A stretch of 64,000 bases of DNA from Verrucomicrobiota bacterium (GTDB lineage: Bacteria > Verrucomicrobiota > Kiritimatiellia > RFP12 > UBA1067). This document shows, in pieces, positions 17,918 through 25,736 of this stretch. The stretch spans positions 83,442 through 147,441 of the forward strand of contig JAHFSX010000004.1 of the NCBI GenBank assembly GCA_023269675.1, given 5' to 3'. The translations under genes were made by a program, and so were the position numbers. Below the pieces are notes generated by a model. It saw only the letters and a program-made list of their open reading frames with translations, had not been told where the DNA came from and made no database searches. The number at the start of each line of letters is the position of its first letter. Position 1 is the stretch's first letter.

Positions 17918-18091
17918 TTAGGTTGTCTCTGACGAACTTTTATGGTGAAGGGGCTCCTTGCAGGCCGGACACGCCGTCAAGCTGTCTCCGCAGGTCTTAC
18001 AGGCGTGCTCGAACTTGCCGGTCTTGAAGAAGTTCTCCGCGGCCGAGGCGCAGTCGGCGCACGCCAGAAACCAGCGCGTCAAATTCTTCAT
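17918..18091 (-). CDS. 57-aa Cys-pair (zinc-ribbon-like) protein, first gene of the metal operon
   Basis: A short reading frame: 57 residues from an ATG at 18091 to TAA at 17918, 11 nt before the YHS-like gene and on the same strand. It has three cysteine pairs: CADC at 11-14, CKTC at 31-34 and CPAC at 41-44, followed by KEPLHH. There is no signal peptide, so it is probably cytoplasmic; the pairs could build a zinc ribbon or a soft-metal site. The high GC at third codon positions and tight packing with the next gene support it. As the apparent first gene it could be a metal sensor or chaperone (inference). The ribosome site (AGG only) is weak. I do not recognise a named family. Confidence 0.65.
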   Translation of the reverse strand: MKNLTRWFLACADCASAAENFFKTGKFEHACKTCGDSLTACPACKEPLHHKSSSETT

Positions 18092-18506
18092 GCCTATTTA
18101 CTTTTTCACAGTGGATTGAAAGTAAACCTGCCTTTCGATAAAGGCAAGTTTATTAGTGTTTTCGCATTTGGCGTGCCATTCCGTCAAAATAAGAAGAAAA
18201 AGTCTATCGACAAGCTTCCGCGCATTATTGGAGGCATAATTGCGGTGGAACATCGGATGTTACACGAAAAGTCGCGGCTCAGGTGCAACAGATTGACGCG
18301 GTCGTGGTGCCCGAAAGAGCGAGTGTTACATTTTCGTGGCTGTCTCATAACGCGGATGTCCGTGTCGCGCGTTCGATGTGGACACTTGGGTGTTCGAAAT
18401 GAGAGGCGGTGATGTCCGCATGGCGCGGGTCTTCTCGAGACCGTCGGGGTGCGAGAGTTCCCAACGGACCGGGACGACGAGTAAAGACAGAAAGGAAATT
18501 CTCACA
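18092..18506. other. Divergent regulatory region between metal operon and a small secreted-protein gene
   Basis: No gene supported. It is AT-rich at 18110-18250. On the minus strand TTGTCG and TATTTT, 16 nt apart (about 18190-18215), are a weak candidate promoter for the metal operon. I could not identify a clear CueR- or CusR-type operator. A GTCTTCTCGAGAC near-palindrome lies upstream of the rightward small gene. Confidence 0.4.
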
Positions 18507-18740
18507 ATGAAACTCCACACGATTCTGCTCGCGACCGCCCTGATCGGCGCGGCGGCGGGTAGCGCCTCGGCGGCAAATTGCTCCAGCCCCAAGTGCCCGA
18601 TGGGACAAGCGAACGGCTCGGCCCTGTCGGCCGGCGCAGCATGCCCCAGACGGGGACGGCCAAGACGTCGCATGCCCGCAGGTCGTTGGACGATGAAGTC
18701 AGTTCGCGCCCTTTTAACGGGTCATGGTATTGCGGACTGA
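18507..18740 (+). CDS. Small secreted protein, possibly frameshifted
   Basis: 77 residues from an ATG preceded by AAAGGA. The first 22 residues (MKLHTILLAT...GSASA) are a clear signal peptide, followed by NCSSPKCPMG, a Cys/Met motif suited to metal binding. After about residue 45 the sequence turns Arg/Pro-rich and third-position GC drops, while the neighbouring frame (from an ATG near 18641) keeps high third-position GC. This suggests a frameshift near 18640 in the genome or the assembly. The stop lies directly before a Rho-independent terminator, consistent with the annotated end. A metal-module accessory is inferred from context; no family recognised. Confidence 0.5.
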   Translation: MKLHTILLATALIGAAAGSASAANCSSPKCPMGQANGSALSAGAACPRRGRPRRRMPAGRWTMKSVRALLTGHGIAD

Positions 18741-19141
18741 AAAAAAGGCGTGTGGGTAACCGCGCGCCTTTTTTTTCGTTCCCGAGGTGACCGGCTTTGG
18801 TCTGTCCGGCTGGCGGTTCCCAAAGTTTTGGCGACGGCGGCGCGGGGCACGGGTTCGGGAGTGATGCCCTCGGCTTCGAGCTGGCTCACGTATTTGTCGG
18901 GATCCTTCTTTAGTTTGTCAATGCACGCGCCGCAGCAGACGTAGACGCGTTTGCCGTCGCAGTCGACAGACTGGCTCCGGTCGACCGGGCCACCCATCAC
19001 GGGGCAGAGGGTCTGGGCCTTGACAACGGCCGTGGCGCTCGCCGAGGTTGTCTGGGCCTGTTCCGAATTGCCGGCCGCGACCGTCACGCCTGCCAGCAGA
19101 GCCGACAGCGCGCAGGCTGCGGACCATCTTTTCTTTTGCAT
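18722..19141 (-). CDS. YHS-like periplasmic metal-binding protein 2, with an unusual tail
   Basis: 139 residues. Residues 41-94 align without gaps to YHS-like protein 1 (17592-17906), including KAQTLCPVM, Cys69-Cys70, Cys73 and KYV.QLEAEGIT, so the two are duplicates. A signal peptide (to about residue 23) and GGAG ribosome site are present. Unlike its twin, it continues for about 43 residues in an Arg/Lys-rich tail that reads through the terminator hairpin of the convergent gene and overlaps that gene by 19 nt. The tail is probably not functional; the ancestral stop may have been lost. Role as for its twin: periplasmic soft-metal binding (inference). Confidence 0.7.
   Translation of the reverse strand: MQKKRWSAACALSALLAGVTVAAGNSEQAQTTSASATAVVKAQTLCPVMGGPVDRSQSVDCDGKRVYVCCGACIDKLKKDPDKYVSQLEAEGITPEPVPRAAVAKTLGTASRTDQSRSPRERKKRRAVTHTPFFQSAIP
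18740..18776. terminator. Bidirectional Rho-independent terminator
   Basis: An A-tract, then a 9-bp stem (GGCGTGTGG with CCGCGCGCC, two G-T wobbles) capped by a GTAA loop, then eight Ts. It directly follows the stop of the small secreted-protein gene and, by symmetry, works on the other strand too. It lies inside the 3' end of YHS-like gene 2. Confidence 0.8.
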
Positions 19142-19257
19142 GGTGGACTCCTTTTGCTTGTTTCAATCCGGATCTGAAAGGGAATCGATGATTTCGGCGG
19201 TTTGCCAAACAAGCCGTGCCGCTGGACGCGGTACGGCTTGTTTGGCATTCCGGACGA

Positions 19258-21477
19258 TTAAGGGGCGATGACTACAGGTCTCGACCGTTGCACCCTATAC
19301 CCAGGGAACGAGTTGTCCGGCGTACGGAAGTAGCCGCCGCCGATCCCGAGAGCGGGCACCAGGGCCCCCGCGAAACTGACGGTGTACGGAGACCCCTCGT
19401 CTGGCGTATACAGGAATCTTCCCGAGAACAGTCCCGTCGTCCGCGAGGCCGTCAACGTCGCCTTGAGTTCATTGCCGGAAGGAAGGACGATCGTCAGCCC
19501 GGTGGTGCCCTGCACGGGAACGATGCCACTTTCGCTCTGGAAGCTGGTGTCGGCGAAGGCCTCTGCCAGGTTTTCAGGTTTAACGAAGGCAGCGCCGATC
19601 TCGGTGAACGCGCCGTCGTCCAGCGTCGCGGTAAACCCGTCTGCGGTGGCCGTTGCGCTTCTGCCGGGATAGACCCATTGGGAACCCGCAAGGAAGACCC
19701 TGTTGTCATTGGGCGAAGCCGTTTCGAATCCGTCGATCCAGACCTGTGCGGCGATCACGCCGCGCCGCAAGTAGAGCGGGGTGTAGATCGGGAAGGTGGC
19801 ATACCGCTGGTCGTCGGCGACGCCGGCATATCCCAGGTCGGCCAGTTCGGTGCCGCTATAGGTCAGAATCGTCGACGACCCGCTCACCAGGGTGCCGTCC
19901 GCCAGAACGCCCGAGTACCGCACCGAGCCGAGGCTGCTGATGGTGAAAGTGACATACCCCGTGCCCTCGGGCAGGTTGTTGACTTCGTCGCTGTTGGGCG
20001 TGCCCGCGGTCGCGCTCAGGAGCGAGGTATAGTAGCCGGCGAACTCGCCCACGCCTGCAAGGTTCACGCGGCGTCCGAACACGGCCGCGTCTCCGAATGT
20101 TCCGGTCAGGATCCCTAACTCGTCCACCTGGACGCTGAGGATGCCGCCGCCGGATCGCGCCGGCAGTTCGGCGGTGGTGGAGCCCGCCAGCCATTTGCCC
20201 GTGAAGGAATACGTGCTCCCGTCCAACACCGTCTGGGCCGTGATTGTCCCTGCGGTGTTCGCGGACAGCGTCAGCGTGCCGCGCACGGTCTGCTGGTCGG
20301 CATCGAAGAGCGAACCCCGATAAGTGCCCGAGGCGATTGCCGCCAGCGAGGCGACGCGCAGCGTGAAGGATGTCGTCGCCGAGCCTTTGCTGTTGCTGAC
20401 GTTTAAGGTGACGGTCGAGTTTCCGGCGACGGTGGGCGTTCCGGAAATCAGGCCCGTGCCCGTGTTGATGGACAGGCCTGCCGGCAGTCCCGTGGCGGAG
20501 TAGGCGAGCGGCGCCGAGCCTGTCGCGCGGGTCTGGATGTTCACCGCGCCGTTCAGAACGGCGGAAACGGCCGAGCCTGATGCGGGCGTGGGTGAGACGA
20601 AGGCGGGCGGCGCGCTGGCGGGGTCGGCAGTGACCTCGTTGACGGTCACGGTCAGGAGCGACGAGCCCAGGGTTGCGGTTCCCGACAGGCGGGACAGCCG
20701 GACCGAGAACGTCCTCGCGGTCGGCAAGGTGAACTGGTTGTCGTTGACAAGCCCAACCGTGACTGTTTTTGGGGCCGTGTCACCGTCGCCCCATACCAGC
20801 GCCCCACCCGCGCCGGTGTAGTCCACGCCTGCGACCGCTGTGCCGGCGACGGTGGCGTAACTGAAGGTCTGTGCCCCTGAGGAGCCTCCCTGTCGGGTGA
20901 CTGTGACCGAAACGGACGAAACCCCCTCGCTGACCGTCAGGGACGGCTGGCCGAAGCCGATGGTGCCGGGTGTCGACGTGGCGGGAGGTGTGCCGGTGTC
21001 GGGGTACTGGTCGGTGGTGTTTTTGACGCGGTTGTAAAAACCCGGGTTCGTTCCGAGGGTCCCGCGTGCGATGAAATAGTCCGCGACCGAGCCGTCCGGC
21101 CGGAACAGCACGACCGTCGGGAAGTACAGGACTCCGGCGGAGTCCCGATAGGGCCCGGAGTACTGATACCATGTGGTGCTGGCCATCTTGGTCTTGTCGG
21201 CCATGACGAGAACCAGAGGATTGGACGCCAGGTAGGTCTGCCAGGCCGGCGTGTCCGCGATATTCGCGATCCATGCTTTGCTGAAGGCGCAGTTGACGCT
21301 GTCGAGCATGACCATCAGGGTCGGGCGGTTCAGGGCTTTCGCTTTGGCTTTGGCTTGCGTCAGCCCCGTGTTCCAGACGTTCAGTTCAACGGTGTTCGGG
21401 TCGCTGCTGACAAACGGATATGCTTGGGCCGCGACGGTTAGGCCGATCGCGGCTATGACGGTGAGAGTGCGCCTCAT
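19258..21477 (-). CDS. Exported single-Cys thioredoxin-like / Calx-beta / Ig-like protein (paralogue B)
   Basis: 739 residues, the same length and domain order as the protein at 6345-8564: signal peptide to about 19, thioredoxin-like domain (LDSVNCAFS with lone Cys63, YFPTVV with cis-proline), Calx-beta domain, LPAGL/GLISGTPT Ig-like domain and a beta-rich C-terminal half ending in RPVVIAP. The two are similar along their whole length, so they arose by gene duplication. AAGGAG precedes the ATG. Secreted; a surface or periplasmic partner of the metal module is inferred only from the flanking positions. No dithiol active site. Confidence 0.8.
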   Translation of the reverse strand: MRRTLTVIAAIGLTVAAQAYPFVSSDPNTVELNVWNTGLTQAKAKAKALNRPTLMVMLDSVNCAFSKAWIANIADTPAWQTYLASNPLVLVMADKTKMASTTWYQYSGPYRDSAGVLYFPTVVLFRPDGSVADYFIARGTLGTNPGFYNRVKNTTDQYPDTGTPPATSTPGTIGFGQPSLTVSEGVSSVSVTVTRQGGSSGAQTFSYATVAGTAVAGVDYTGAGGALVWGDGDTAPKTVTVGLVNDNQFTLPTARTFSVRLSRLSGTATLGSSLLTVTVNEVTADPASAPPAFVSPTPASGSAVSAVLNGAVNIQTRATGSAPLAYSATGLPAGLSINTGTGLISGTPTVAGNSTVTLNVSNSKGSATTSFTLRVASLAAIASGTYRGSLFDADQQTVRGTLTLSANTAGTITAQTVLDGSTYSFTGKWLAGSTTAELPARSGGGILSVQVDELGILTGTFGDAAVFGRRVNLAGVGEFAGYYTSLLSATAGTPNSDEVNNLPEGTGYVTFTISSLGSVRYSGVLADGTLVSGSSTILTYSGTELADLGYAGVADDQRYATFPIYTPLYLRRGVIAAQVWIDGFETASPNDNRVFLAGSQWVYPGRSATATADGFTATLDDGAFTEIGAAFVKPENLAEAFADTSFQSESGIVPVQGTTGLTIVLPSGNELKATLTASRTTGLFSGRFLYTPDEGSPYTVSFAGALVPALGIGGGYFRTPDNSFPGYRVQRSRPVVIAP

Positions 21478-21511
21478 GTGTGTTGCTCCTTTTTACGGCA
21501 GATCCATACCA

Positions 21512-21543
21512 AGTATAAAGCTAAAGCCGGCTTTCATTGTCAA
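21512..21543 (-). promoter_or_regulatory. Candidate promoter for paralogue B
   Basis: On the minus strand a perfect TTGACA (21538-21543) precedes TTTATA (21514-21519) by 18 nt, with TATACT overlapping. A second perfect TTGACA at 21566-21571 has AATACT 17 nt downstream, so two tandem promoters are possible. Confidence 0.45.
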
Positions 21544-21571
21544 GTATTACTACTATTTAACTTGGTGTCAA

Positions 21572-22050
21572 CCTTGATCCGCATTACTTTTTTGTCATGC
21601 TTCTGATCCCTATGTTCTTAATAAAGAAGTGGTTCGGCAATGAAAGTGAACCGGACGCATGGCCATGCAAGCGATACGCGAGACTCGCTTTATGCATATA
21701 TACCATTTGCTCTGTGGATTATATCTAGTAAATTGATCAGGTTATAACGGGGAACGCGCTGGACACGGGTGACGCGTAGAAATAGAGAGACCGCTCTCAT
21801 GACGATCCTTCAAAGCGTGTTGCTTGTTGCGCCCCGATGGGCACGGTGGCTGGCACCGCCTCGGCAAAATATTTCCCAGCGACGGCGGGGTGCACGCCGC
21901 GCCGGACGCCCGTGAGCCGGATGTGTACATATTCGGCAAAAGGTGTACCGATATTGTTGTTGCGGAAGGAAGGTGATAGAATGCCGGTCACAAAACGCCG
22001 GTTTTCTTCCGGCAAGGGCGAGGTTCCGAACGAAAGGGGAAACGTTTGAC
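21572..22050. other. Gene-free divergent region, AT-rich part
   Basis: No supported gene between the divergent starts of paralogue B and the sugar operon. Positions about 21490-21760 are much more A+T rich than the rest of the window. The remainder is GC-rich and carries no clear promoter or operator that I can defend. Confidence 0.45.
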
Positions 22051-23310
22051 ATGAAGACGCGATCCATCACCGATCTTAAAACCGTCACGACCGATGTCAA
22101 GAGTGTGGCCGACGCGGCCCTCAAGCAGGGGAACGGCGTGCTGCGCCTGGCGCCGAACTGGGTGCCGCGCTCCTTCCTCCATCCCGGACGCCGGCTCAAG
22201 CTGCATCCCGAAGACCTCTATGCTTACGGCCTCAACCGCGGCGGCATCGACGAGCGCTGGTTCGCCTCCACCACCGAGGCCGCCAACGAGGGCCGCGTGC
22301 CGGACGAGGGCCTGAGCTACGTCGTCTACAAGACCCAGCGCTTCCTGCTGCGCGACGCGGTCGCCGCTCTCGGCGCGACGGCGGTCGGCAAGGACATCTG
22401 GGCGAAGTACCGCCGCTGGCCGGTCTACAGCAAATTCTTCGACAACATGGGGCCCATCCCCCACCACATGCACCAGAGCGAGAAGCAGGCGAAGCTGATC
22501 GGCCAGGAGGGCAAGCCCGAGACCTACTACTTCCCGCCCCAGCACAACAACGTCGGCAACAACTTCCCCTACACCTTCTTCGGCCTCGTGCCCGGCACGA
22601 CCAAGGCCGAGGTGCGCCGCTGCCTCGAGAACTGGAACAAGGGCGACAACGGCATCCTCGACATCTCCCAGGCCTACCGCCTCAAGCCCGGCACGGGCTG
22701 GCTGGTGCCGCCCTGCGTGCTGCACGCGCCAGGCTCGCTCTGCACCTACGAGCCGCAGTGGGGCTCCGACGTCTTCGGCATGTACCAGAGCCTGGTCGAA
22801 GGCCGCGAGGTGCCCTGGTCCCTGCTGGTCAAGGACGTCCCGCCGGAGAAGCACCACGACCTCGACTATCTCGTCGAGCAGCTCGACTGGAAGCAGAACA
22901 CCGATCCGAACTTCCACGCCAACCACTACCTCGAACCCGTGCTGGCAAGCGGCTCGGAAGAGGAGGGCTACCTCGACAAGTGGATCTGCTACGGACGCAT
23001 CAAGGGGTGGCAGTGCGTCACGGCCAAGGAGCTCACCGTCCTGCCCGGCGCGACATGCACGGTCAAGGACGGCGGCGCCTACGGCCTCATCACCGTGCAG
23101 GGCAAGGGCCGCATCAACGGCCAGGTCCTCAGCAGCCCCAACCTGATCCGCTTCCACGACCTGACCGACGACGAGGTCTTCGTGGTCGACGGCGCGGCGC
23201 GCGCGGGCGTGGTCTTCGAGAACACCTCCAAGACCGAACCGATGGTGATGCTGCGCTATTTCGGTCCCGAAGTGAACCCGGGCGCGCCGGACGTGGGAGG
23301 CAAAAAATGA
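22051..23310 (+). CDS. Bicupin, phosphomannose-isomerase-like sugar enzyme
   Basis: 419 residues from the ATG at 22051 (AAAGGGG about 12 nt upstream); an open frame extends upstream without initiation signals. Residues about 135-170 hold a cupin metal motif (PHHMHQSEK: His138/His139, His141, Glu144) and 215-235 the second half (LVPPCVLHAPGS). This layout is typical of mannose-6-phosphate isomerase-like and related sugar isomerases that bind a divalent metal. No signal peptide: cytoplasmic. Its stop overlaps the start of the next gene (ATGA), so the two are translationally coupled. Probably the first enzyme of a sugar interconversion pathway with the TIM-barrel and Gfo/Idh/MocA genes downstream; substrate unknown. 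Confidence 0.75.
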   Translation: MKTRSITDLKTVTTDVKSVADAALKQGNGVLRLAPNWVPRSFLHPGRRLKLHPEDLYAYGLNRGGIDERWFASTTEAANEGRVPDEGLSYVVYKTQRFLLRDAVAALGATAVGKDIWAKYRRWPVYSKFFDNMGPIPHHMHQSEKQAKLIGQEGKPETYYFPPQHNNVGNNFPYTFFGLVPGTTKAEVRRCLENWNKGDNGILDISQAYRLKPGTGWLVPPCVLHAPGSLCTYEPQWGSDVFGMYQSLVEGREVPWSLLVKDVPPEKHHDLDYLVEQLDWKQNTDPNFHANHYLEPVLASGSEEEGYLDKWICYGRIKGWQCVTAKELTVLPGATCTVKDGGAYGLITVQGKGRINGQVLSSPNLIRFHDLTDDEVFVVDGAARAGVVFENTSKTEPMVMLRYFGPEVNPGAPDVGGKK

Positions 23311-24353
23311 GCAACGCATTCCCGAAACTGCACAACGCCGCCTGGCCGGGCGTGGTGGGCAAAGGCCCCTGCACCCCTGAGCCGATCATCGACCTCAAGA
23401 CCATGATCGACCTGACCGCCGCCGCCGACGTGGGCGGCGTGAAGTTCGACGGCATCGACCTCTTCCTCTGCGCCCCCCATGTGGATATCGACGCCACGGA
23501 CGACGACCTCGTCCGCCTGGCCGACACGGTCCGGGCCAAGGGGCTGGTGATCGGCTCGCTCGTGGCGCCCGTCTGGCCCCCGGCCGGGGGCGGCTCGGCC
23601 TTCGGCGATCAGGCCGCGCGCGACCAGTTCGTGAAGCAGGTGCGCAAATCCTGCCGCATCGGCAAGTTCCTGCGCGAGCTCGGCGTGCGCCCCTACGGCG
23701 TGGTCCGCATCGACTCGGCGGGCTCGCCCGCGGAGTGGCTGAAGGACCCCGCCGGCAACACGAAGCTCATCGTCGACACCTTCTCCCGAGCCTGCGACGT
23801 GGCCGAGGAATACGGCGAGCGGCTCGCCGCCGAAGGCGAGATCTGCTGGGGCGGGATGCACTCGTGGCGCACGATGCTGCAGGTGCTCGAGGGCGTCGGA
23901 CGGCCGCAGACCCTCGGGTTCCAGGCCGACATGGCCCACACCCTGCTCTACCTGCTCGGCTTCAACGCGCCCGAGGACCGGCTCGTGCCCGAGGATTTCA
24001 AGTGGAGCGACACCGCGACCTTCCGCGCGGCCTACACCAAGCTCGCCGACGCGCTGCGTCCGTGGACCATCGATTTCCACGTCGCGCAGAACGACGCCAC
24101 GGTCAAAGGCCAGGGCACGCACGACAAGACCGGGCGGCACTGCCTGCCGGGCGACCCGAACGGCAAGCTCGACATCACCTGGGCCGCGGGCCAGTGGCTG
24201 CACGACGCGGGCGGGAAGCCGACGCGCGCCATCCGGCACCTCTGCTGGGACGGCTGCATGTTCACCAACGAGGTGATGCTCCAGCCCGCCACGTGGAACT
24301 CCATTCTGGCCGCGATGATCAACGTCCGCACCGCCCACGGCTGGGCGGAATAG
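23307..24353 (+). CDS. TIM-barrel sugar isomerase/epimerase-like protein (AP endonuclease 2 superfamily)
   Basis: 348 residues. The start ATG overlaps the bicupin stop (ATGA) with GGGAGG upstream. The barrel shows the metal-ligand pattern of xylose-isomerase-like TIM enzymes: an acidic EGEICWGGMHSW strand around residue 178, GFQADMAHT around 208, DFHVAQND around 255 and a His-rich loop after it. The family interconverts keto and aldo sugars or epimerises C3 positions. Cytoplasmic (no signal). The next gene is a Gfo/Idh/MocA oxidoreductase, a common partner for inositol- or uronate-like substrates. Exact reaction unknown. Confidence 0.75.
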   Translation: MSNAFPKLHNAAWPGVVGKGPCTPEPIIDLKTMIDLTAAADVGGVKFDGIDLFLCAPHVDIDATDDDLVRLADTVRAKGLVIGSLVAPVWPPAGGGSAFGDQAARDQFVKQVRKSCRIGKFLRELGVRPYGVVRIDSAGSPAEWLKDPAGNTKLIVDTFSRACDVAEEYGERLAAEGEICWGGMHSWRTMLQVLEGVGRPQTLGFQADMAHTLLYLLGFNAPEDRLVPEDFKWSDTATFRAAYTKLADALRPWTIDFHVAQNDATVKGQGTHDKTGRHCLPGDPNGKLDITWAAGQWLHDAGGKPTRAIRHLCWDGCMFTNEVMLQPATWNSILAAMINVRTAHGWAE

Positions 24354-24360
24354 AAACTGG

Positions 24361-24423
24361 TCGAAGAAATCGAAAGAATCGACCGAATCGATTCTTTCGA
24401 TTCAGTCGACTCCTTCGACTCAT
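24361..24423. repeat. Seven-copy 9-nt phased TCGA array
   Basis: Seven consecutive nonamers, each beginning TCGA (24361, 24370, 24379, 24388, 24397, 24406, 24415), with the second half of the array partly complementary to the first. It fills most of the 90-nt gap between the isomerase and dehydrogenase genes. Confidence 0.8.
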
Positions 24424-24443
24424 CCGAAAAAGGATACTCCCCA

Positions 24444-25586
24444 ATGCGCTCTCAGAAAGACCTCAACATCGGCATGATCGGCTACGGGTTCATGGCCCGC
24501 GCCCACTCCAACGCCTACCGCCGGGTGAACAACTTCTTCGACCTGGCCTACCGCCCGAACCTCAAGGCCGTCTGCGCGCGCGACGAAGGCAAGCTGAAGG
24601 CCTTCGCCGACACGTGGGGCTACGCCTCCACCGAGACGGACTGGCGCAAGCTGATCGCGCGCGACGACATCGACGCCATCGACATCTGCGTGCCGAACGA
24701 CCTGCACCACCCCATCGCCCTTGCCGCGGCCCGTGCGGGCAAGATGATCCTGTGCGAGAAGCCGCTCTCCCGCAACGCCGCCGAAGGCCTCGAGATGTGC
24801 GAGGCCGTCGAGAAGGCCGGCGTGCTCAACACGGTGTGGTACAACTACCGGCGCGTGCCGGCCGTGACGCTGGCGAAGAACCTCGTCGCCGAGGGACGGC
24901 TCGGCCGCATCTTCCACTACCGCGCGAACTTCCTGCAGGACTGGACCATCTCGCCCGACCTGCCGCAGGGCGGCACCGGGCTGTGGCGCCTCGATGCGGC
25001 CGCGGCCGGCAGCGGCGTGACCGGCGACCTGCTGGCGCACTGCATCGACACCGCGATCTGGATCAACGGCCCCATCACCTCGGTGACGGCCATGACCGAG
25101 ACCTTCATCAAGGAGCGCAAGCACACGCTCACGGGGCAGATGCAGAAGGTCGGCATCGACGACGCCTGCGCCTTCCTCGCGCGCTTCGCGAACGGGGCCC
25201 TGGCGATCTTCGAGTCGACCCGCTACGCGCGCGGCCACAAGGCGCTCTACACCTTCGAGATCAACGGCGAGCACGCATCCATCGCCTGGGATCTGGAAAA
25301 CCTGCACCGCCTGAAGTACTTCGACCACGCCGACGAGTCGATCGTGCGCGGCTGGCGCGACATCCACGTCAGCGACGGCGACCAGCCCTACATGGACAAG
25401 TGGTGGGTGCCCGGCCTGCAGATCGGCTATGAGCACAGCTTCGTGCACCAGGTGGCGGACTTCCTCGAGGCCGCGGCCAAGGGCGAGAACGCCGGGCCGA
25501 CCTTCCGGGACGCGCTGGAAACCACGCGCGTGTGCGATGCGGTCCTCGCCTCGGCCGCCAGCGGACAGTGGGTCACGCTGGGGTAA
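24444..25586 (+). CDS. Gfo/Idh/MocA-family NAD(P)-dependent oxidoreductase
   Basis: 380 residues. The N-terminal Rossmann fold begins [12 protein letters not shown] (dinucleotide loop) and contains CEKPLSR at 104-110, whose EKP lysine is the family catalytic residue. The C-terminal alpha/beta sandwich carries [16 protein letters not shown] and [12 protein letters not shown], with His as a likely substrate ligand. Members oxidise or reduce a ring hydroxyl of sugars, inositols or glycosides. Cytoplasmic. Third gene of the bicupin operon. Paired with a DUF1080-type hydrolase elsewhere in the window, a 3-keto-glycoside route is one possibility (inference). Palindromic repeats start just after its stop. 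Confidence 0.88.
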   Translation: MRSQKDLNIGMIGYGFMARAHSNAYRRVNNFFDLAYRPNLKAVCARDEGKLKAFADTWGYASTETDWRKLIARDDIDAIDICVPNDLHHPIALAAARAGKMILCEKPLSRNAAEGLEMCEAVEKAGVLNTVWYNYRRVPAVTLAKNLVAEGRLGRIFHYRANFLQDWTISPDLPQGGTGLWRLDAAAAGSGVTGDLLAHCIDTAIWINGPITSVTAMTETFIKERKHTLTGQMQKVGIDDACAFLARFANGALAIFESTRYARGHKALYTFEINGEHASIAWDLENLHRLKYFDHADESIVRGWRDIHVSDGDQPYMDKWWVPGLQIGYEHSFVHQVADFLEAAAKGENAGPTFRDALETTRVCDAVLASAASGQWVTLG

Positions 25587-25590
25587 AACG

Positions 25591-25658
25591 CTGGAGGGCG
25601 AGACTCCGCCGAGCTGTCACGCGTTGCCCCGCAGCGCGTGAGGACCCTCGCCCTCCAG
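25591..25658. repeat. Palindromic element with 12-bp terminal inverted repeats
   Basis: CTGGAGGGCGAG at 25591-25602 is perfectly complementary to 25647-25658, and an inner pair TCACGCG/CGCGTGA lies at 25617-25641. It sits 4 nt past the oxidoreductase stop and could fold into a cruciform or act as a terminator. Confidence 0.75.
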
Positions 25659-25659
25659 G

Positions 25660-25736
25660 GGTAGGGACGGTTCCCCGAACCGTCCGCGGCGGCCATACGC
25701 ATGGACCGGCGGACGCCTCGGGGAGGCGTCCCTACC
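25660..25736. repeat. Nested palindromic element overlapping the SGNH gene 3' end
   Basis: Outer arms GGTAGGGACG (25660-25669) and CGTCCCTACC (25727-25736) are perfect complements. Its inner GGTTCCCCGAACC hairpin lies in a 30-nt block (25663-25692) that recurs at 55848-55877 with three mismatches. The right arm supplies the stop codon of the leftward SGNH gene. Confidence 0.75.
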
